Below, piece after piece: positions 11,686-20,315 of a stretch of DNA of 64,000 nt. The notes beneath the pieces were generated by a model, which was not told where the DNA came from, did no database searches, and worked only from the letters and a program-made list of their open reading frames with translations. Origin of the DNA: Pseudorhodoferax sp. Leaf265 (GTDB taxonomy: Bacteria; Pseudomonadota; Gammaproteobacteria; Burkholderiales; Burkholderiaceae_C); contig NZ_LMMT01000011.1 of assembly GCF_001422365.1 (NCBI RefSeq), positions 124,724 through 188,723 on the forward strand, given 5' to 3'. The stretch's first letter is position 1; every line of letters starts with the position of its first letter. Both the position numbers and the translations under genes were made by a program.

Positions 11686-12474
11686 TCAACTCATCATGAG
11701 ACCGCCATCGACATTGATGGCCTGGCCCGTCATGTAGTCGGATTCTGGCGCTGCCAGGAAGGTCGCGACGTCGGCCACGTCCTCAGGGCGCTGCGGGCGA
11801 CCCATGGGGATGCCGGCGATGCGCTGCCGCCAGACCTGGCCTTCGCCCAGGCCTTGCAGCGCGCCCCAATCGCGGTCCATGCCGCGCCACATCTCGCTCT
11901 CGACCAGGCCCGGGCAGATCGCGTTGACCGTGAGCTGCGGCGCGAACGCGATGGCGGCCGACTGCGTGAGGCTCAGCACCGCGGCCTTGCTCGCGCGGTA
12001 GTGCGGGATCACAGCGGCGATGGGGCCGGCGCCCGGGCGCCCGGCGATGGACGCCATGGTGATGATCTTGCCGCGCGGTCGACCCGCAGCCAGTGGCTCT
12101 TGCTGCAGCATCTGCCGGACAGCGGCCTGCAAGCTCAGGAAGCAGCCCTTGACGTTGACGCCCAGCATGCGGTCCCAGTCGGCGCCTTCGAGTTCGAGGA
12201 AGGGCTTGAGCTGCATGATGCCGGCGTTGCAGACCATCACGTCGAGCCGGCCATGTTGGGCGACGATGCGCTCGACGAGCTGGCGGCATTGCGCCGCATC
12301 GGTCACGTCGGCCGGCACGCCCAGCGCGCCGATCTCGTCGGCCGCGCGCTCGCAGCGCGCTGCATCGATGTCGGAGATGACCACGCGCGCGCCGCGCTCG
12401 GCGAACTTGCGCGCCACGGCCAGGCCGATGCCCTGGCCCGAGCCGGTCACGGCGACAACCAAGGGTGCGGTCAT
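11686..12474 (-). CDS. Short-chain dehydrogenase/reductase (first of two)
   Basis: A 262-residue classical SDR. The cofactor loop is TGSGQGIG (residues 10-17), followed by Asp after the second strand (SDID), which favours NAD. CNAG is the structural motif, and the catalytic Tyr and Lys lie in HYRASKAAV, preceded by Ser in MASIAG. The C-terminus DYMTGQAINVDGG is typical. The ATG at 12474 overlaps the preceding SDR by four bases. It probably oxidises a hydroxyl group of the imported acid. Confidence 0.92.
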   Translation of the reverse strand: MTAPLVVAVTGSGQGIGLAVARKFAERGARVVISDIDAARCERAADEIGALGVPADVTDAAQCRQLVERIVAQHGRLDVMVCNAGIMQLKPFLELEGADWDRMLGVNVKGCFLSLQAAVRQMLQQEPLAAGRPRGKIITMASIAGRPGAGPIAAVIPHYRASKAAVLSLTQSAAIAFAPQLTVNAICPGLVESEMWRGMDRDWGALQGLGEGQVWRQRIAGIPMGRPQRPEDVADVATFLAAPESDYMTGQAINVDGGLMMS

Positions 12475-13256
12475 GCGGGCTTCTTGCGTGTGAGTGGCTG
12501 GTCCTGCACATAGGTGCGGTTCCACACCGGCGAGATCACGAGCTCGTTGACGCACACATGCGCAGGCGCCTCGGCGATGAAGCGGATGGTGCGGCCCAGG
12601 TCGGCCTCCTGCAGCATGCGCGCCTTGTCCGCCTCGGTCGGCTGCACGGGCCGCTTCTTGAGGATGGGCGTGGCAACCTCGCCCGGGCACAGCGCCGTGG
12701 CGCGCAGGCCGTTCACGCATTCCTCGATGTTGAAGGAGTGTGTGAGCGCCATCATCGCGGCCTTGCTCGACGTGTACGCCGGGCCCGTCATGTACTCGTA
12801 GTGGAAGCCCGCGAACGAGGCCACGTTGATGACCGTGCCCTGTCCCCGCGCGCGCATGCCCTTGAGCACCGCCAGCGTGCAGTAGGTCGCGCCGTTCAGG
12901 TTGATGCCCACCACGTCGGCGAAGGTCTCCGCATCCGTGTCGCACCAGTAGCGCTTGGGGTAGTTGAGCCCCGCGCTGTTGACGAGGATGTCGACCCGGC
13001 CGAACTCGGCCTGGATCGCGTCCGCCACGGCGTTCACCGCCTTGGCGTCGGCCACGTTCAAGGGTTTGGCCGTGATGCTGCCCGCCGGTGCACCGCGCGA
13101 TTCGGCCTCCACGATGGCCGCGTCCAGCTTGGCCGCGTCGCGGCCCGAGATCACGACGCGCGCACCGGCCTTGGCCAGGTCCACCGCACCGGCCAGGCCG
13201 ATGCCGCTGCCGCCGCCCGTGACCCAGGCGACCTGTCTCTCCAAAAGGCCGCTCAT
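12471..13256 (-). CDS. Short-chain dehydrogenase/reductase (second of two)
   Basis: A 261-residue classical SDR with cofactor loop TGGGSGIG (residues 13-20), Arg after strand two (SGRD, which allows NADP), NSAG, and the Tyr/Lys pair in AYTSSKAAM. It differs clearly from the neighbouring SDR, so the pair is not a recent duplication. The C-terminus (ELVISPVWNRTYVQDQPL) lacks the usual IDGG tail. The ATG at 13256 overlaps the TRAP receptor stop codon (ATGA). Confidence 0.92.
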   Translation of the reverse strand: MSGLLERQVAWVTGGGSGIGLAGAVDLAKAGARVVISGRDAAKLDAAIVEAESRGAPAGSITAKPLNVADAKAVNAVADAIQAEFGRVDILVNSAGLNYPKRYWCDTDAETFADVVGINLNGATYCTLAVLKGMRARGQGTVINVASFAGFHYEYMTGPAYTSSKAAMMALTHSFNIEECVNGLRATALCPGEVATPILKKRPVQPTEADKARMLQEADLGRTIRFIAEAPAHVCVNELVISPVWNRTYVQDQPLTRKKPA

Positions 13257-14275
13257 TGCCCACGGATCCGCTTGAGTTCTTCGGTGACCAGCGCGATCGG
13301 CTCTTCGCCGATCGCCTTGGCGTGGCGCTCGTAGATGACCTTGGTCTTCTCGCGGATGCGTGCGGTCTCGGCCGGGCTGATCTCGTTCACGGCCATGCCC
13401 TTGCTGCGCAGGTTGTCCACGCTCTTGGCTTCCATGGCGCGGTTGGCCTTGCGTTGCTCGGCACGGCCGACCACGGCGCAGTCCTTGAGCACGGTGTGTT
13501 CCTGCTCCGACAGGCCGTCCCAGACCTTCTTGGAGAACAGCACCAGCGTCGGGCTGTAGGCGTGCTTGGACAGCGTGAGGTACTTCTGCACCTCGTAGAA
13601 CTTCATGTTCTCGATGTTGGTGAACGGGTTCTCCTGGCCGTCGACGGTCTTGGTCTCCAGCGCCGAATAGACTTCGGTGAAGGCCATGGGCACGGCGTTG
13701 CTGCCCAGGGTCTTGAAGGTGTCCAGGTACACGTTGTTCTGCATCACGCGCATCTTCACGCCGTCGAAGTCCTCGACCTTGGTGATCGGGCGCTTGGAGT
13801 TGGTGGTGTGGCGAAAGCCGTTCTCCCACCAGGCCAGGTTGATGAGGCCCACGGCCGGCATCTTGGCCGAGAACCAGTCGCCCACCTTGCCGTCCAGCAG
13901 CTGGTCGGCCTCGGCCGCGGTGTTGAACAGGAAAGGCAGGTCGAACACGCCGAGTGCCGGCACGATGGAGACCACCGGCGCGGTGGAGGTCAGCACCATG
14001 TCGATGGAGCCGGTGCGCACGCTCTGCGTGCTGGTCAGGTCGCTGCCCAGCGATCCGTCCCAGAAGGCCTGGATCTTCATCTTGCCGCCGGACTTCTCCA
14101 GCGTGCAGGCGCCCATGGCCGCCAGGCCGTTGCCCATGGGGTGCTCCTTGCTCACGCCATTGGAGACGCGGAAGTTGCGGTCCTTGAACTGGGCGCTGGC
14201 GCTGCCGGCGGCCAGCAGCAAGGTGGCGCCGGCCACGGCGGTCAGGGCAAGCCGGGAAATGTTCGTCATGGTCAT
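13253..14275 (-). CDS. TRAP transporter solute receptor, DctP family
   Basis: A 340-residue periplasmic receptor. Signal peptide residues 1-28 end in ASA. The conserved receptor segment reads LKVRVMQ-like (GVKMRVMQNNVYLDTFKTLGSNAVPMAFTEVY), where the Arg normally clamps the ligand carboxylate; DGQENPFTNI follows. It begins 22 bases after the DctM gene. An internal ATG two codons later is an equally good start. The paralogue at 60267 has the same architecture. The ligand is an organic or sugar acid. Confidence 0.93.
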   Translation of the reverse strand: MTMTNISRLALTAVAGATLLLAAGSASAQFKDRNFRVSNGVSKEHPMGNGLAAMGACTLEKSGGKMKIQAFWDGSLGSDLTSTQSVRTGSIDMVLTSTAPVVSIVPALGVFDLPFLFNTAAEADQLLDGKVGDWFSAKMPAVGLINLAWWENGFRHTTNSKRPITKVEDFDGVKMRVMQNNVYLDTFKTLGSNAVPMAFTEVYSALETKTVDGQENPFTNIENMKFYEVQKYLTLSKHAYSPTLVLFSKKVWDGLSEQEHTVLKDCAVVGRAEQRKANRAMEAKSVDNLRSKGMAVNEISPAETARIREKTKVIYERHAKAIGEEPIALVTEELKRIRGQ

Positions 14276-14297
14276 GTCTCCAGGGTGGGAAAAAGGG

Positions 14298-15575
14298 TCA
14301 GCTCAGCCACTTGAGCGGCACGAGCACGAGGTCGGGGAACAGCACGAGCAGGAACAGCACGGCCAGTTCGGCCCACAGGAAGGGCCACAGCCCCTGCATC
14401 AGGTCCTTCATCGAGATCTTGGCCACGCCGCAGATCACGTTCAGCACGATGCCCACGGGCGGCGTGATCAGGCCGATGGCGTTGTTCATGATGAACAGCA
14501 CGCCGAAGTAGACCGGGTCGATGCCGGCCTCCTTGATCACCGGCATCAGCACCGGCGTCAGGATCATCAGCGTGGGCGCGAAGTCCAGCGCCGTGCCGAC
14601 GATGACCACGATCACCATGATCACGAACATCAGCACGATCTTGTTGAACATGAAGGGCTGCAGCAGCGCCGAGACCTGCTGCGGCACCTCCGAGGTCGTG
14701 ATCAGCCAGGCCGAGACCAGCGCCGCGGCGATCAGGAACACCACCACGGCCGTGCTCTTGGCGGCCGAGACCAGCAGCGGGTAGAGCTGGCGCAGCGGCA
14801 GTTCGCGGTAGACGAAGGCACCCAGCACGAAGGCGTAGACGCAGGCCACCACGCCGGCCTCGGTCGGCGTGAACACGCCGAACTTCAGGCCGCCGATGAT
14901 GCCCAGCGGCATCAGCAGCGCCCAGATGCCGCCGAACGCGGCCCGGCCACGCGCCGCCATGCTCTGGCGCGGCAGCACGGAGACCTGGTCGCGCCGCGCC
15001 ACCCATTGCCAGGTCAGCAGCAGGGCCAGGCCCATCATGAGGCCCGGGAAGATGCCGGCCAGGAACAGCTTGCCGATGGAGACGTTGGCGATCACGCCGA
15101 ACACGATCAGGCCGATGGACGGCGGGATCACGGGTGCGATCACGCCGCCGGCGGCGATCAGCCCGGCCGAGCGCGGCACGTTGTAGCCGGCCTTGCGCAT
15201 CATGGGGATCAGCAACGCGCCGATGGCGGCCGCGTCGGCCGCGGCGCTGCCCGAGATGGCGGCCATCAGCACCGAAGCGAAGATCGCCACCACGCCCAGG
15301 CCGCCGCGGATGTGGCCGACCCAGGCCAGCGCGAAGTGCACGATGCGCTTGGAGATGCCGCCTGCGTTCATGAGTTCGCCGGCCAGCATGAAGAACGGGA
15401 TCGCCAGCAGCGGGAAGCTGTCGGCCCCCTCCACGAGCTTCTGCGACAAGATGGTGGTGTCGATCTGCCCCTGCGCCACCATCAGCGCGGCGCCGCAGAC
15501 CAGCAGCGCGAACGCGATCGGCAGGCCCAGCATCATGGCGCCGAGCAGCGAGAAGGTGAAGACGGCGATGGTCAT
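14298..15575 (-). CDS. TRAP transporter large membrane subunit, DctM family
   Basis: A 425-residue integral membrane subunit with 11-12 predicted helices. It starts FTFSLLGAMMLGLPIAFALLV, contains the conserved GGISKRIV, SGSAAADAAAIG and PPSIGLIVFG segments, and ends with the family hallmark MNNAIGLITPPVGIVLNV. The ATG at 15575 overlaps the DctQ stop codon. With the DctQ and DctP proteins it makes a sodium-driven importer. Confidence 0.95.
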   Translation of the reverse strand: MTIAVFTFSLLGAMMLGLPIAFALLVCGAALMVAQGQIDTTILSQKLVEGADSFPLLAIPFFMLAGELMNAGGISKRIVHFALAWVGHIRGGLGVVAIFASVLMAAISGSAAADAAAIGALLIPMMRKAGYNVPRSAGLIAAGGVIAPVIPPSIGLIVFGVIANVSIGKLFLAGIFPGLMMGLALLLTWQWVARRDQVSVLPRQSMAARGRAAFGGIWALLMPLGIIGGLKFGVFTPTEAGVVACVYAFVLGAFVYRELPLRQLYPLLVSAAKSTAVVVFLIAAALVSAWLITTSEVPQQVSALLQPFMFNKIVLMFVIMVIVVIVGTALDFAPTLMILTPVLMPVIKEAGIDPVYFGVLFIMNNAIGLITPPVGIVLNVICGVAKISMKDLMQGLWPFLWAELAVLFLLVLFPDLVLVPLKWLS

Positions 15576-16102
15576 GGCCGGACCTCCACCGGGGTCGTCG
15601 GGTGCAGGTTCTCTTCGCTCTCGCTGATGGCGACCAGCTCGTCGTCGGCGATTTCGTTGCGCGCGATGCGCCACAGCGTGCGCAGCGCCATCGCGCCGAT
15701 GGCGATGGCGGTCAGGTAGGCCACGCCGAACACCCAGATCATGGACAGGCCTGTGACCGGCGCCGCCGTGGTGGCGTTGATCTCGTGCTGCACCCAGGTG
15801 CCACGGAACATCATCACGCAGCACAGCAGTGTCAGGCCCTGGCACAGCGTGAGGCAGATGAGCTTGCCGCGGCGCGACAGCTTGTTGACGAAGTTGTCCA
15901 TGCCCAGGTGCGCGCCCTCGCGCATCGCGACGATGGCGCCGATGAAGGTCAACCAGATGAAGAAGAAGCGCGACAGCTCCTCGGACACCTGGATGCCGGA
16001 GTTGAAGGCGTAGCGCAGCAGCACGTTGCCGAACACCATGAGCACCATGCCCAGCAGCAGCGCTGCGAGCACGGCCTCGATCACCTTGAACACGCGGTCC
16101 AT
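15572..16102 (-). CDS. TRAP transporter small membrane subunit, DctQ family
   Basis: A 176-residue protein with four predicted membrane helices. The first helix region VLAALLLGMVLMVFGNVLLRYAF and the loop SEELSRFFFIWLTFIGAIVAMREGAHLGMD are the family signature. The ATG at 16102 shares one base with the preceding oxidase stop codon (TGATG), suggesting coupled translation. Confidence 0.95.
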   Translation of the reverse strand: MDRVFKVIEAVLAALLLGMVLMVFGNVLLRYAFNSGIQVSEELSRFFFIWLTFIGAIVAMREGAHLGMDNFVNKLSRRGKLICLTLCQGLTLLCCVMMFRGTWVQHEINATTAAPVTGLSMIWVFGVAYLTAIAIGAMALRTLWRIARNEIADDELVAISESEENLHPTTPVEVRP

Positions 16103-17526
16103 CAGATCACCTTGCCTGGGTTCAGCAGGCCTTGCGGGTCCAGCGCGGCCTTCAGCGTGCGCATGAGCGCGATCTCCTCGGGGCTGCGCGCGTACGACAG
16201 GTAAGGCTTCTTGGCCGTGCCGATGCCGTGCTCGGCAGAGATGCTGCCCTGGAAGTCGCGCACGGTGCTGTAGATCACCTCGTCCATGCGCTTCTTGGGT
16301 TGGTCCTCGATGGACAGGCCCTCCACCCAGGCCACCAGGTGCACATTGCCGTCGCCGATGTGGCCGTAGTAGACGCTCTGGCAGCCCGGGATCTGGGCCA
16401 GCAGCGCGGCCTTGCATTGGGCGGCGAAGGCGTCCATGTCGCGCACCGCGAGCGCCACGTCGTAGGAGACGTGGGGGCCGAGGGCCTGGAAGAACTCCGA
16501 GCAGGCGTCGCGCAGCGCCCAGAACGACTGCGTGTCGGCCACGGACTGGGCCAGCGCCGCGTCGGCCAGGCCGCCGCCGTCGGCGAACTGCTCCAGCCAG
16601 GCCGCGAAGCGCGGGCCATCGACGGCTTCGTCCGTGCCCTGGGCTTCCACGAGCACGTAGAAACCATGGTCGCCGGCGACCGGCGGGCGCACGCCAACCC
16701 GCTTCGTCACGACTTCCCAGTAATCGGGCCACATGACCTCGAAGGCCGACAGCAGCGGGCCCAGGCCACGGCGCGAGGCGTTCAGCAGGCGCACGACGGA
16801 GGCGTAGTCCGGCAGCGCGCACAGCGCCGACATGGTGCAACCCGGCTGCGGGTGCAACCTGAGCACGATGCGTGTGATGATGCCCAACGTGCCTTCGCTG
16901 CCGATGAACAACTGCTTCAAGTCGTAGCCCGCGTTGTTCTTCATCATCTTGTTCAAGCTGGTGACGATGGTGCCGTCGGGCAGCACCCACTCCAGGCCCA
17001 GCACCAGCTCGCGCGCCATGCCGTAGCGGATCACACGGTTGCCCCCGGCATTGGTCGACAGGTTGCCGCCGATGGCGCAGGAGCCGCGCGAGCCCAGGTC
17101 CAGCGCGAAGTACAGGCCGGCGTCGCTGGCGGCGCGCTGCACGGCCTCCAGCGGCGTGCCGGCGCGCACGGTCATCGTGGCGCTGTCGGGGTCGATCTCC
17201 TCCACGCCCACCAGGCGCTCGAGCGACAGCGCGACCCAGCCGTCCTCGGGCCGCGCACCACCGCACAGGCCGGTCAGGCCGCCCTGGGGCACCACGGGCA
17301 GCGAGGCCTCGCGGCAGGCACGCAGCGCGGCCGAGACGCCGGCCGCGTCCACCGGGCGGACCACCGCCAGCGGATGGGTCGGCGGCTGCGTGCTCCAGTC
17401 GTTCCTGTTGCGCTCGGGCACGTCGGCGCCGATCAGCACCGTGGCCGCGCCCAACTGGTCGCGCAGCCTGGTGAGCACTTCGATGGCGCGGGCCGCGTCT
17501 GCGCCCGCCGTGGTGGTCGTGTTCAT
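16102..17526 (-). CDS. FAD-linked 2-hydroxyacid oxidase/dehydrogenase (GlcD/D-LDH type)
   Basis: A 474-residue flavoenzyme of the vanillyl-alcohol-oxidase fold. The FAD loop is PQGGLTGLCGGA with GSCAIGGNLSTNAGG and IGSEGTLGIIT in the N-terminal half. The C-terminal half is FAD-oxidase C (HIGDGNVHLV and the terminal EHGIGTAKKPYLSYARSP motif, whose histidines serve the active site). It probably oxidises a D-2-hydroxy acid to the 2-oxo acid, passing electrons to the respiratory chain. The ATG at 17526 is the first codon of the nine-gene operon; a divergent GntR gene begins at 17672. Confidence 0.93.
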   Translation of the reverse strand: MNTTTTAGADAARAIEVLTRLRDQLGAATVLIGADVPERNRNDWSTQPPTHPLAVVRPVDAAGVSAALRACREASLPVVPQGGLTGLCGGARPEDGWVALSLERLVGVEEIDPDSATMTVRAGTPLEAVQRAASDAGLYFALDLGSRGSCAIGGNLSTNAGGNRVIRYGMARELVLGLEWVLPDGTIVTSLNKMMKNNAGYDLKQLFIGSEGTLGIITRIVLRLHPQPGCTMSALCALPDYASVVRLLNASRRGLGPLLSAFEVMWPDYWEVVTKRVGVRPPVAGDHGFYVLVEAQGTDEAVDGPRFAAWLEQFADGGGLADAALAQSVADTQSFWALRDACSEFFQALGPHVSYDVALAVRDMDAFAAQCKAALLAQIPGCQSVYYGHIGDGNVHLVAWVEGLSIEDQPKKRMDEVIYSTVRDFQGSISAEHGIGTAKKPYLSYARSPEEIALMRTLKAALDPQGLLNPGKVI

Positions 17527-17540
17527 GGGCGGCAAGTATC

Positions 17541-17570
17541 CTTGTATGTAAGGTACTAAAGCACTAGTGC
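17541..17570. promoter_or_regulatory. Candidate GntR operator region between divergent genes
   Basis: CTTGTATGTAAGG (17541-17553) has the TTGT-N2-GTAA look of FCD/GntR-family sites. A perfect palindrome GCACTAGTGC lies at 17561-17570. Both lie in the 145-base gap between the oxidase start (17526) and the regulator start (17672), where an autoregulating local repressor would bind. Confidence 0.5.
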
Positions 17571-17671
17571 AAACACTGATGGCAGAATGGCCCGGCCCTG
17601 GCGAGAACCCGGCTTGTTCTGCGAGACTCAGATGCCCTCTCGTGACGGGCGCATCCACAGGAGACCGCGCC

Positions 17672-18355
17672 GTGAGCGCACCCAGTTTCAAGATCGAAGC
17701 CCCCCGTTCGCTGGCGACCCAGGTCGCGCAGCGGCTGCGCGAAGCCATCGTCGACGGCCAGTTCGCGCTGGGCGAGATGATTCCGGAGGAGCAGCTCGCC
17801 ACCTCGTTCGGCGTCAGCCGCACGCCGGTGCGCGAGGCGCTCAACCAGCTGCAGCAGTTGGGGCTGGTGGCCGTCAGGCCGCAGCGTGGCAGCTATGTGT
17901 TCGAGGCCAGCGAGGCCGACGTGCAGGCGCTGTGCGAATTCCGCATGCTGATCGAGCCGCGCGCCGCCGAGCTGGCCTTCCGCCATGCGCGCGAGGACAC
18001 CATCGCCGAGATCCGGGCCGCCATCGCCGAGATGACCGCCGCGCGCAAGAGCAAGGACGGCGTGCGCTACAGCCGCGCCGACACACGGCTGCACGAGGCC
18101 TTCGTCCTGCACTGCGGCAACAGCTACCTGCAGGCCGCCTACGCCACGGCCGGCGCCAAGATCGCGGCGCTGCGCACGCACCTGTCGGCCCCGGCCGACG
18201 TGCTGCGGCCGGCTGGCTACGAGCAGCACCAGCAGTTGCTGGCCTATTTCAGCGACGGCGATTTCGCAGCCTTCGACGCGCTCATGCGCGTGCACGTGGC
18301 CGGCACGCGCGAGAGCTACGTGGCCAGCCTCAAGGCACGCCGCGCCGCCGCCTGA
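17672..18355 (+). CDS. GntR/FadR-family transcriptional regulator (FCD domain)
   Basis: A 227-residue regulator. Residues about 10-75 are a GntR helix-turn-helix (LATQVAQRLREAIVDGQF, PEEQLATSFGVSRTPVREALNQL). Residues about 85-215 are the FCD ligand domain, with the metal-binding pattern D-x-x-x-H near ADTRLHEAF and a later His in EQHQQLL. I prefer the GTG start at 17672 because it has AGGAG eight bases upstream; the open frame extends 35 codons further but through sequence that does not look coding. It lies divergent from the nine-gene operon and is its most likely regulator, responding to an organic acid. Confidence 0.9.
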   Translation: MSAPSFKIEAPRSLATQVAQRLREAIVDGQFALGEMIPEEQLATSFGVSRTPVREALNQLQQLGLVAVRPQRGSYVFEASEADVQALCEFRMLIEPRAAELAFRHAREDTIAEIRAAIAEMTAARKSKDGVRYSRADTRLHEAFVLHCGNSYLQAAYATAGAKIAALRTHLSAPADVLRPAGYEQHQQLLAYFSDGDFAAFDALMRVHVAGTRESYVASLKARRAAA

Positions 18356-18378
18356 GCCGCGCCCCTCACGGGCGCGGC
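18356..18378. terminator. Bidirectional hairpin between convergent genes
   Basis: GCCGCGCCC (18356-18364), a five-base loop, GGGCGCGGC (18370-18378): a perfect nine-base stem directly after the GntR stop codon. The stop codon of the facing receiver gene (18366-18368) lies in the loop. There is no T-tract. It most likely serves both transcripts. Confidence 0.6.
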
Positions 18379-18734
18379 AGCTGCGCGAGGACCTCCAGCA
18401 GCAGGTCCAGCTCGGTGGATTTGTCGTAGATGCCGTCGATGGCGATGGCACTGCAACGCTCGCGGATGCTCGGCGTCGCGTAGTTGCTCAGCACATAGAT
18501 GCGCTGCCCGGCATCGCGCCGTTCCAGGGCCCTGGCCACCCCCAGGCCCGAGCCCTGCTTCAGGAACAGGTCGATCAGCGCCACATCCCAGGCGGTATGG
18601 CGCAGGGCGTCGATGGCGGCGTTCTCGCCATCGGCCCAGGCCACCACCTGTGCGCCCAGCACTTCTTCCAGCATCTCCTGCATGGTCTGGCGAATCAAGA
18701 AGTTGTCTTCCACAAGGAAGATGCGAAGCGGCAT
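18366..18734 (-). CDS. Stand-alone response-regulator receiver protein
   Basis: A 122-residue single receiver domain (CheY-like) with no output domain. Acidic pocket Glu9/Asp10, phospho-acceptor Asp55 in VALIDLFL, Ser83 in VLSNYA, and Lys105 in YDKSTELD are all in place, so phosphorylation looks possible. The ATG at 18734 precedes MPLRIFLVEDN. No histidine kinase or output protein is adjacent, so its partner is encoded elsewhere. It converges with the GntR gene. Confidence 0.88.
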   Translation of the reverse strand: MPLRIFLVEDNFLIRQTMQEMLEEVLGAQVVAWADGENAAIDALRHTAWDVALIDLFLKQGSGLGVARALERRDAGQRIYVLSNYATPSIRERCSAIAIDGIYDKSTELDLLLEVLAQLPRP

Positions 18735-18900
18735 GGGCAAAGCCAGGAGACCTGAAGGATGTGGCCCATATGCTAGCTCCACGGGTCGACGCCTGATGTA
18801 GGTCAAGCGCGCTTCGTCGCCCAGGCGATCAGGCCATGGCGCCCACGGCTCGGTCACAATGCGCGCCCAGGTACACCAGCATGAATGGGAGACAACACGT

Positions 18901-19998
18901 GTGAGCCGCGGCCTGTCGGTGTATCTGGATCTGCTGCGCTTCGTGGCGGCGCTCGCGGTGTTCATGCTGCACGCGAGCTTCGAACGCTTTTCGGGTGGGC
19001 TGCCGTTCTTCTGGCGCTTTGCCATCTTCGGCAACGACGCCGTGATGCTGTTCTTCGTGCTGTCGGGTTTCGTGATCGCGCACGTGGCCGTGCGCGAGGC
19101 CGACAGCCCACGCAGCTACGCGGCGGCGCGGCTGGCGCGGCTGTGGTCGGTCTGTGTTCCAGCGCTGGGGCTGACCGTGCTGCTCGACGGCATCGGCATC
19201 CAGCTCGCCCCCGGCCTGTACGACTTCACGCTGTACGCATACGACCATCCGGTCGCCCGCACCCTGGCCAGCCTGCTGTTCGCCAACGAGCTGTGGTTCT
19301 GGTCGCTGCAGCCGTTCTCCAACACGCCGTACTGGTCGGTCGGCTACGAGTTCTGGTACTACGTGCTGTTCGGCGCGTGGCTGTTCACGCCGGGGCGCCG
19401 GCGTTGGCTGGCATGCGGCCTCGTCGCGCTTGTGATGGGTCCCAAGATCATGCTGCTGTTGCCGGTGTGGCTGGCCGGGGTGTGGGCCTACCGCACGCCC
19501 CTCGCGCAGCGCCTGGCACCGGCCGCCGCCGGCTGCCTGTGCGCAGGCACGCTGGCGGGCTACCTGGTGTACCGCTACTCGGCCATGCCCGAGGCACTGG
19601 CCACGTTCACAGTGCGGTGGCTGGGCGAGGCGACCAGCCTGCACCTGGGCTGGTCGGCGAATTTCCTCGCAAACTACGTGGTGGGTGCGCTCGTCGCGCT
19701 GCATTTCGTGGGCGCGCGGCGCCTTCTGCACGAGGGCGCACCAGTGCCGCAGCGGCTGGAGCGCCGCATCCGCACCCTGGCCGGCTTCACGTTCGCGCTG
19801 TACCTGTTCCACAACCCGCTGCTGCAGTTCTTCGGCGCGCTGGCGCATTGGCTCGGGTGGTGGCAGCACCGCATGCTGCCCGTCGTGCTGGGGCCGCTGC
19901 TGGTGGTGTGGCTGCTCGGCGCGCGGACCGAGCGACTCAAGGGCCCGCTCAAGGCCTTGCTGCTGCGCGCGTTCTCCAGGCCGACTGCGCGCGGCTGA
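18901..19998 (+). CDS. Acyltransferase-3 family membrane protein
   Basis: A 365-residue integral membrane acyltransferase (Acyl_transf_3/OafA-like), with about ten hydrophobic segments. The start YLDLLRFVAALAVFMLH contains the conserved Arg and His, and AVMLFFVLSGFVIA is the second hallmark. Such enzymes O-acetylate sugars of surface polysaccharides or antibiotics. I prefer GTG 18901, which has GGGAG nine bases upstream; the ATG at 18859 is an alternative start. It stands alone, divergent from the receiver gene across 166 bases with no clear operator. Confidence 0.88.
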   Translation: MSRGLSVYLDLLRFVAALAVFMLHASFERFSGGLPFFWRFAIFGNDAVMLFFVLSGFVIAHVAVREADSPRSYAAARLARLWSVCVPALGLTVLLDGIGIQLAPGLYDFTLYAYDHPVARTLASLLFANELWFWSLQPFSNTPYWSVGYEFWYYVLFGAWLFTPGRRRWLACGLVALVMGPKIMLLLPVWLAGVWAYRTPLAQRLAPAAAGCLCAGTLAGYLVYRYSAMPEALATFTVRWLGEATSLHLGWSANFLANYVVGALVALHFVGARRLLHEGAPVPQRLERRIRTLAGFTFALYLFHNPLLQFFGALAHWLGWWQHRMLPVVLGPLLVVWLLGARTERLKGPLKALLLRAFSRPTARG

Positions 19999-20054
19999 CG
20001 TCCGAGAGGCGCCAGCGCCGGTCAACCGGTCGCGCCGCCGGCATGCGAGGCGCC

Positions 20055-20315
20055 AACGACGGCTGCCACGGCCAGGCCGGCGGCGGTTTGCCAGCGCGGG
20101 CTCTGCAGGACCGCCGAGCGGACACCACGGTCCATGTCCTGCACGGGGACGCCGACCCCGTGATGCCTGCTGCGCTGGCCCAGGCCGCGTCTGCGCACCT
20201 GCGCCAGCTCGGCACCACCGTCACGCTCGACATGGCGCCCGGCGCTGGACACCAGCCCGATGCGGCCCTGCCGGAGCACCTGGCTTCGGTCCTTCGTTGC
20301 AGAACAGCCACTTGA
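20055..20315 (+). pseudogene. C-terminal remnant of an esterase of the YpfH/carboxylesterase family
   Basis: The frame ending at 20315 reads TTVHVLHGDADPVMP and LGTTVTLDMAPGAGHQPDAALPEH, the catalytic-Asp and catalytic-His ends of an alpha/beta hydrolase of the phospholipase/carboxylesterase family. The N-terminal two thirds, including the nucleophile Ser in GxSxG, are absent: upstream lies the acyltransferase end. I see no start codon with a ribosome site. Base-level similarity fades above about 20080, so the left edge is uncertain. A decayed gene end is the simplest reading. Confidence 0.6.

Noticed and set aside
13677-15719. 680-codon plus-strand open frame opposite the TRAP genes
   Set aside because: Extremely rich in His, Gln and Asp, with no domain character; shadow of dctP/dctM.
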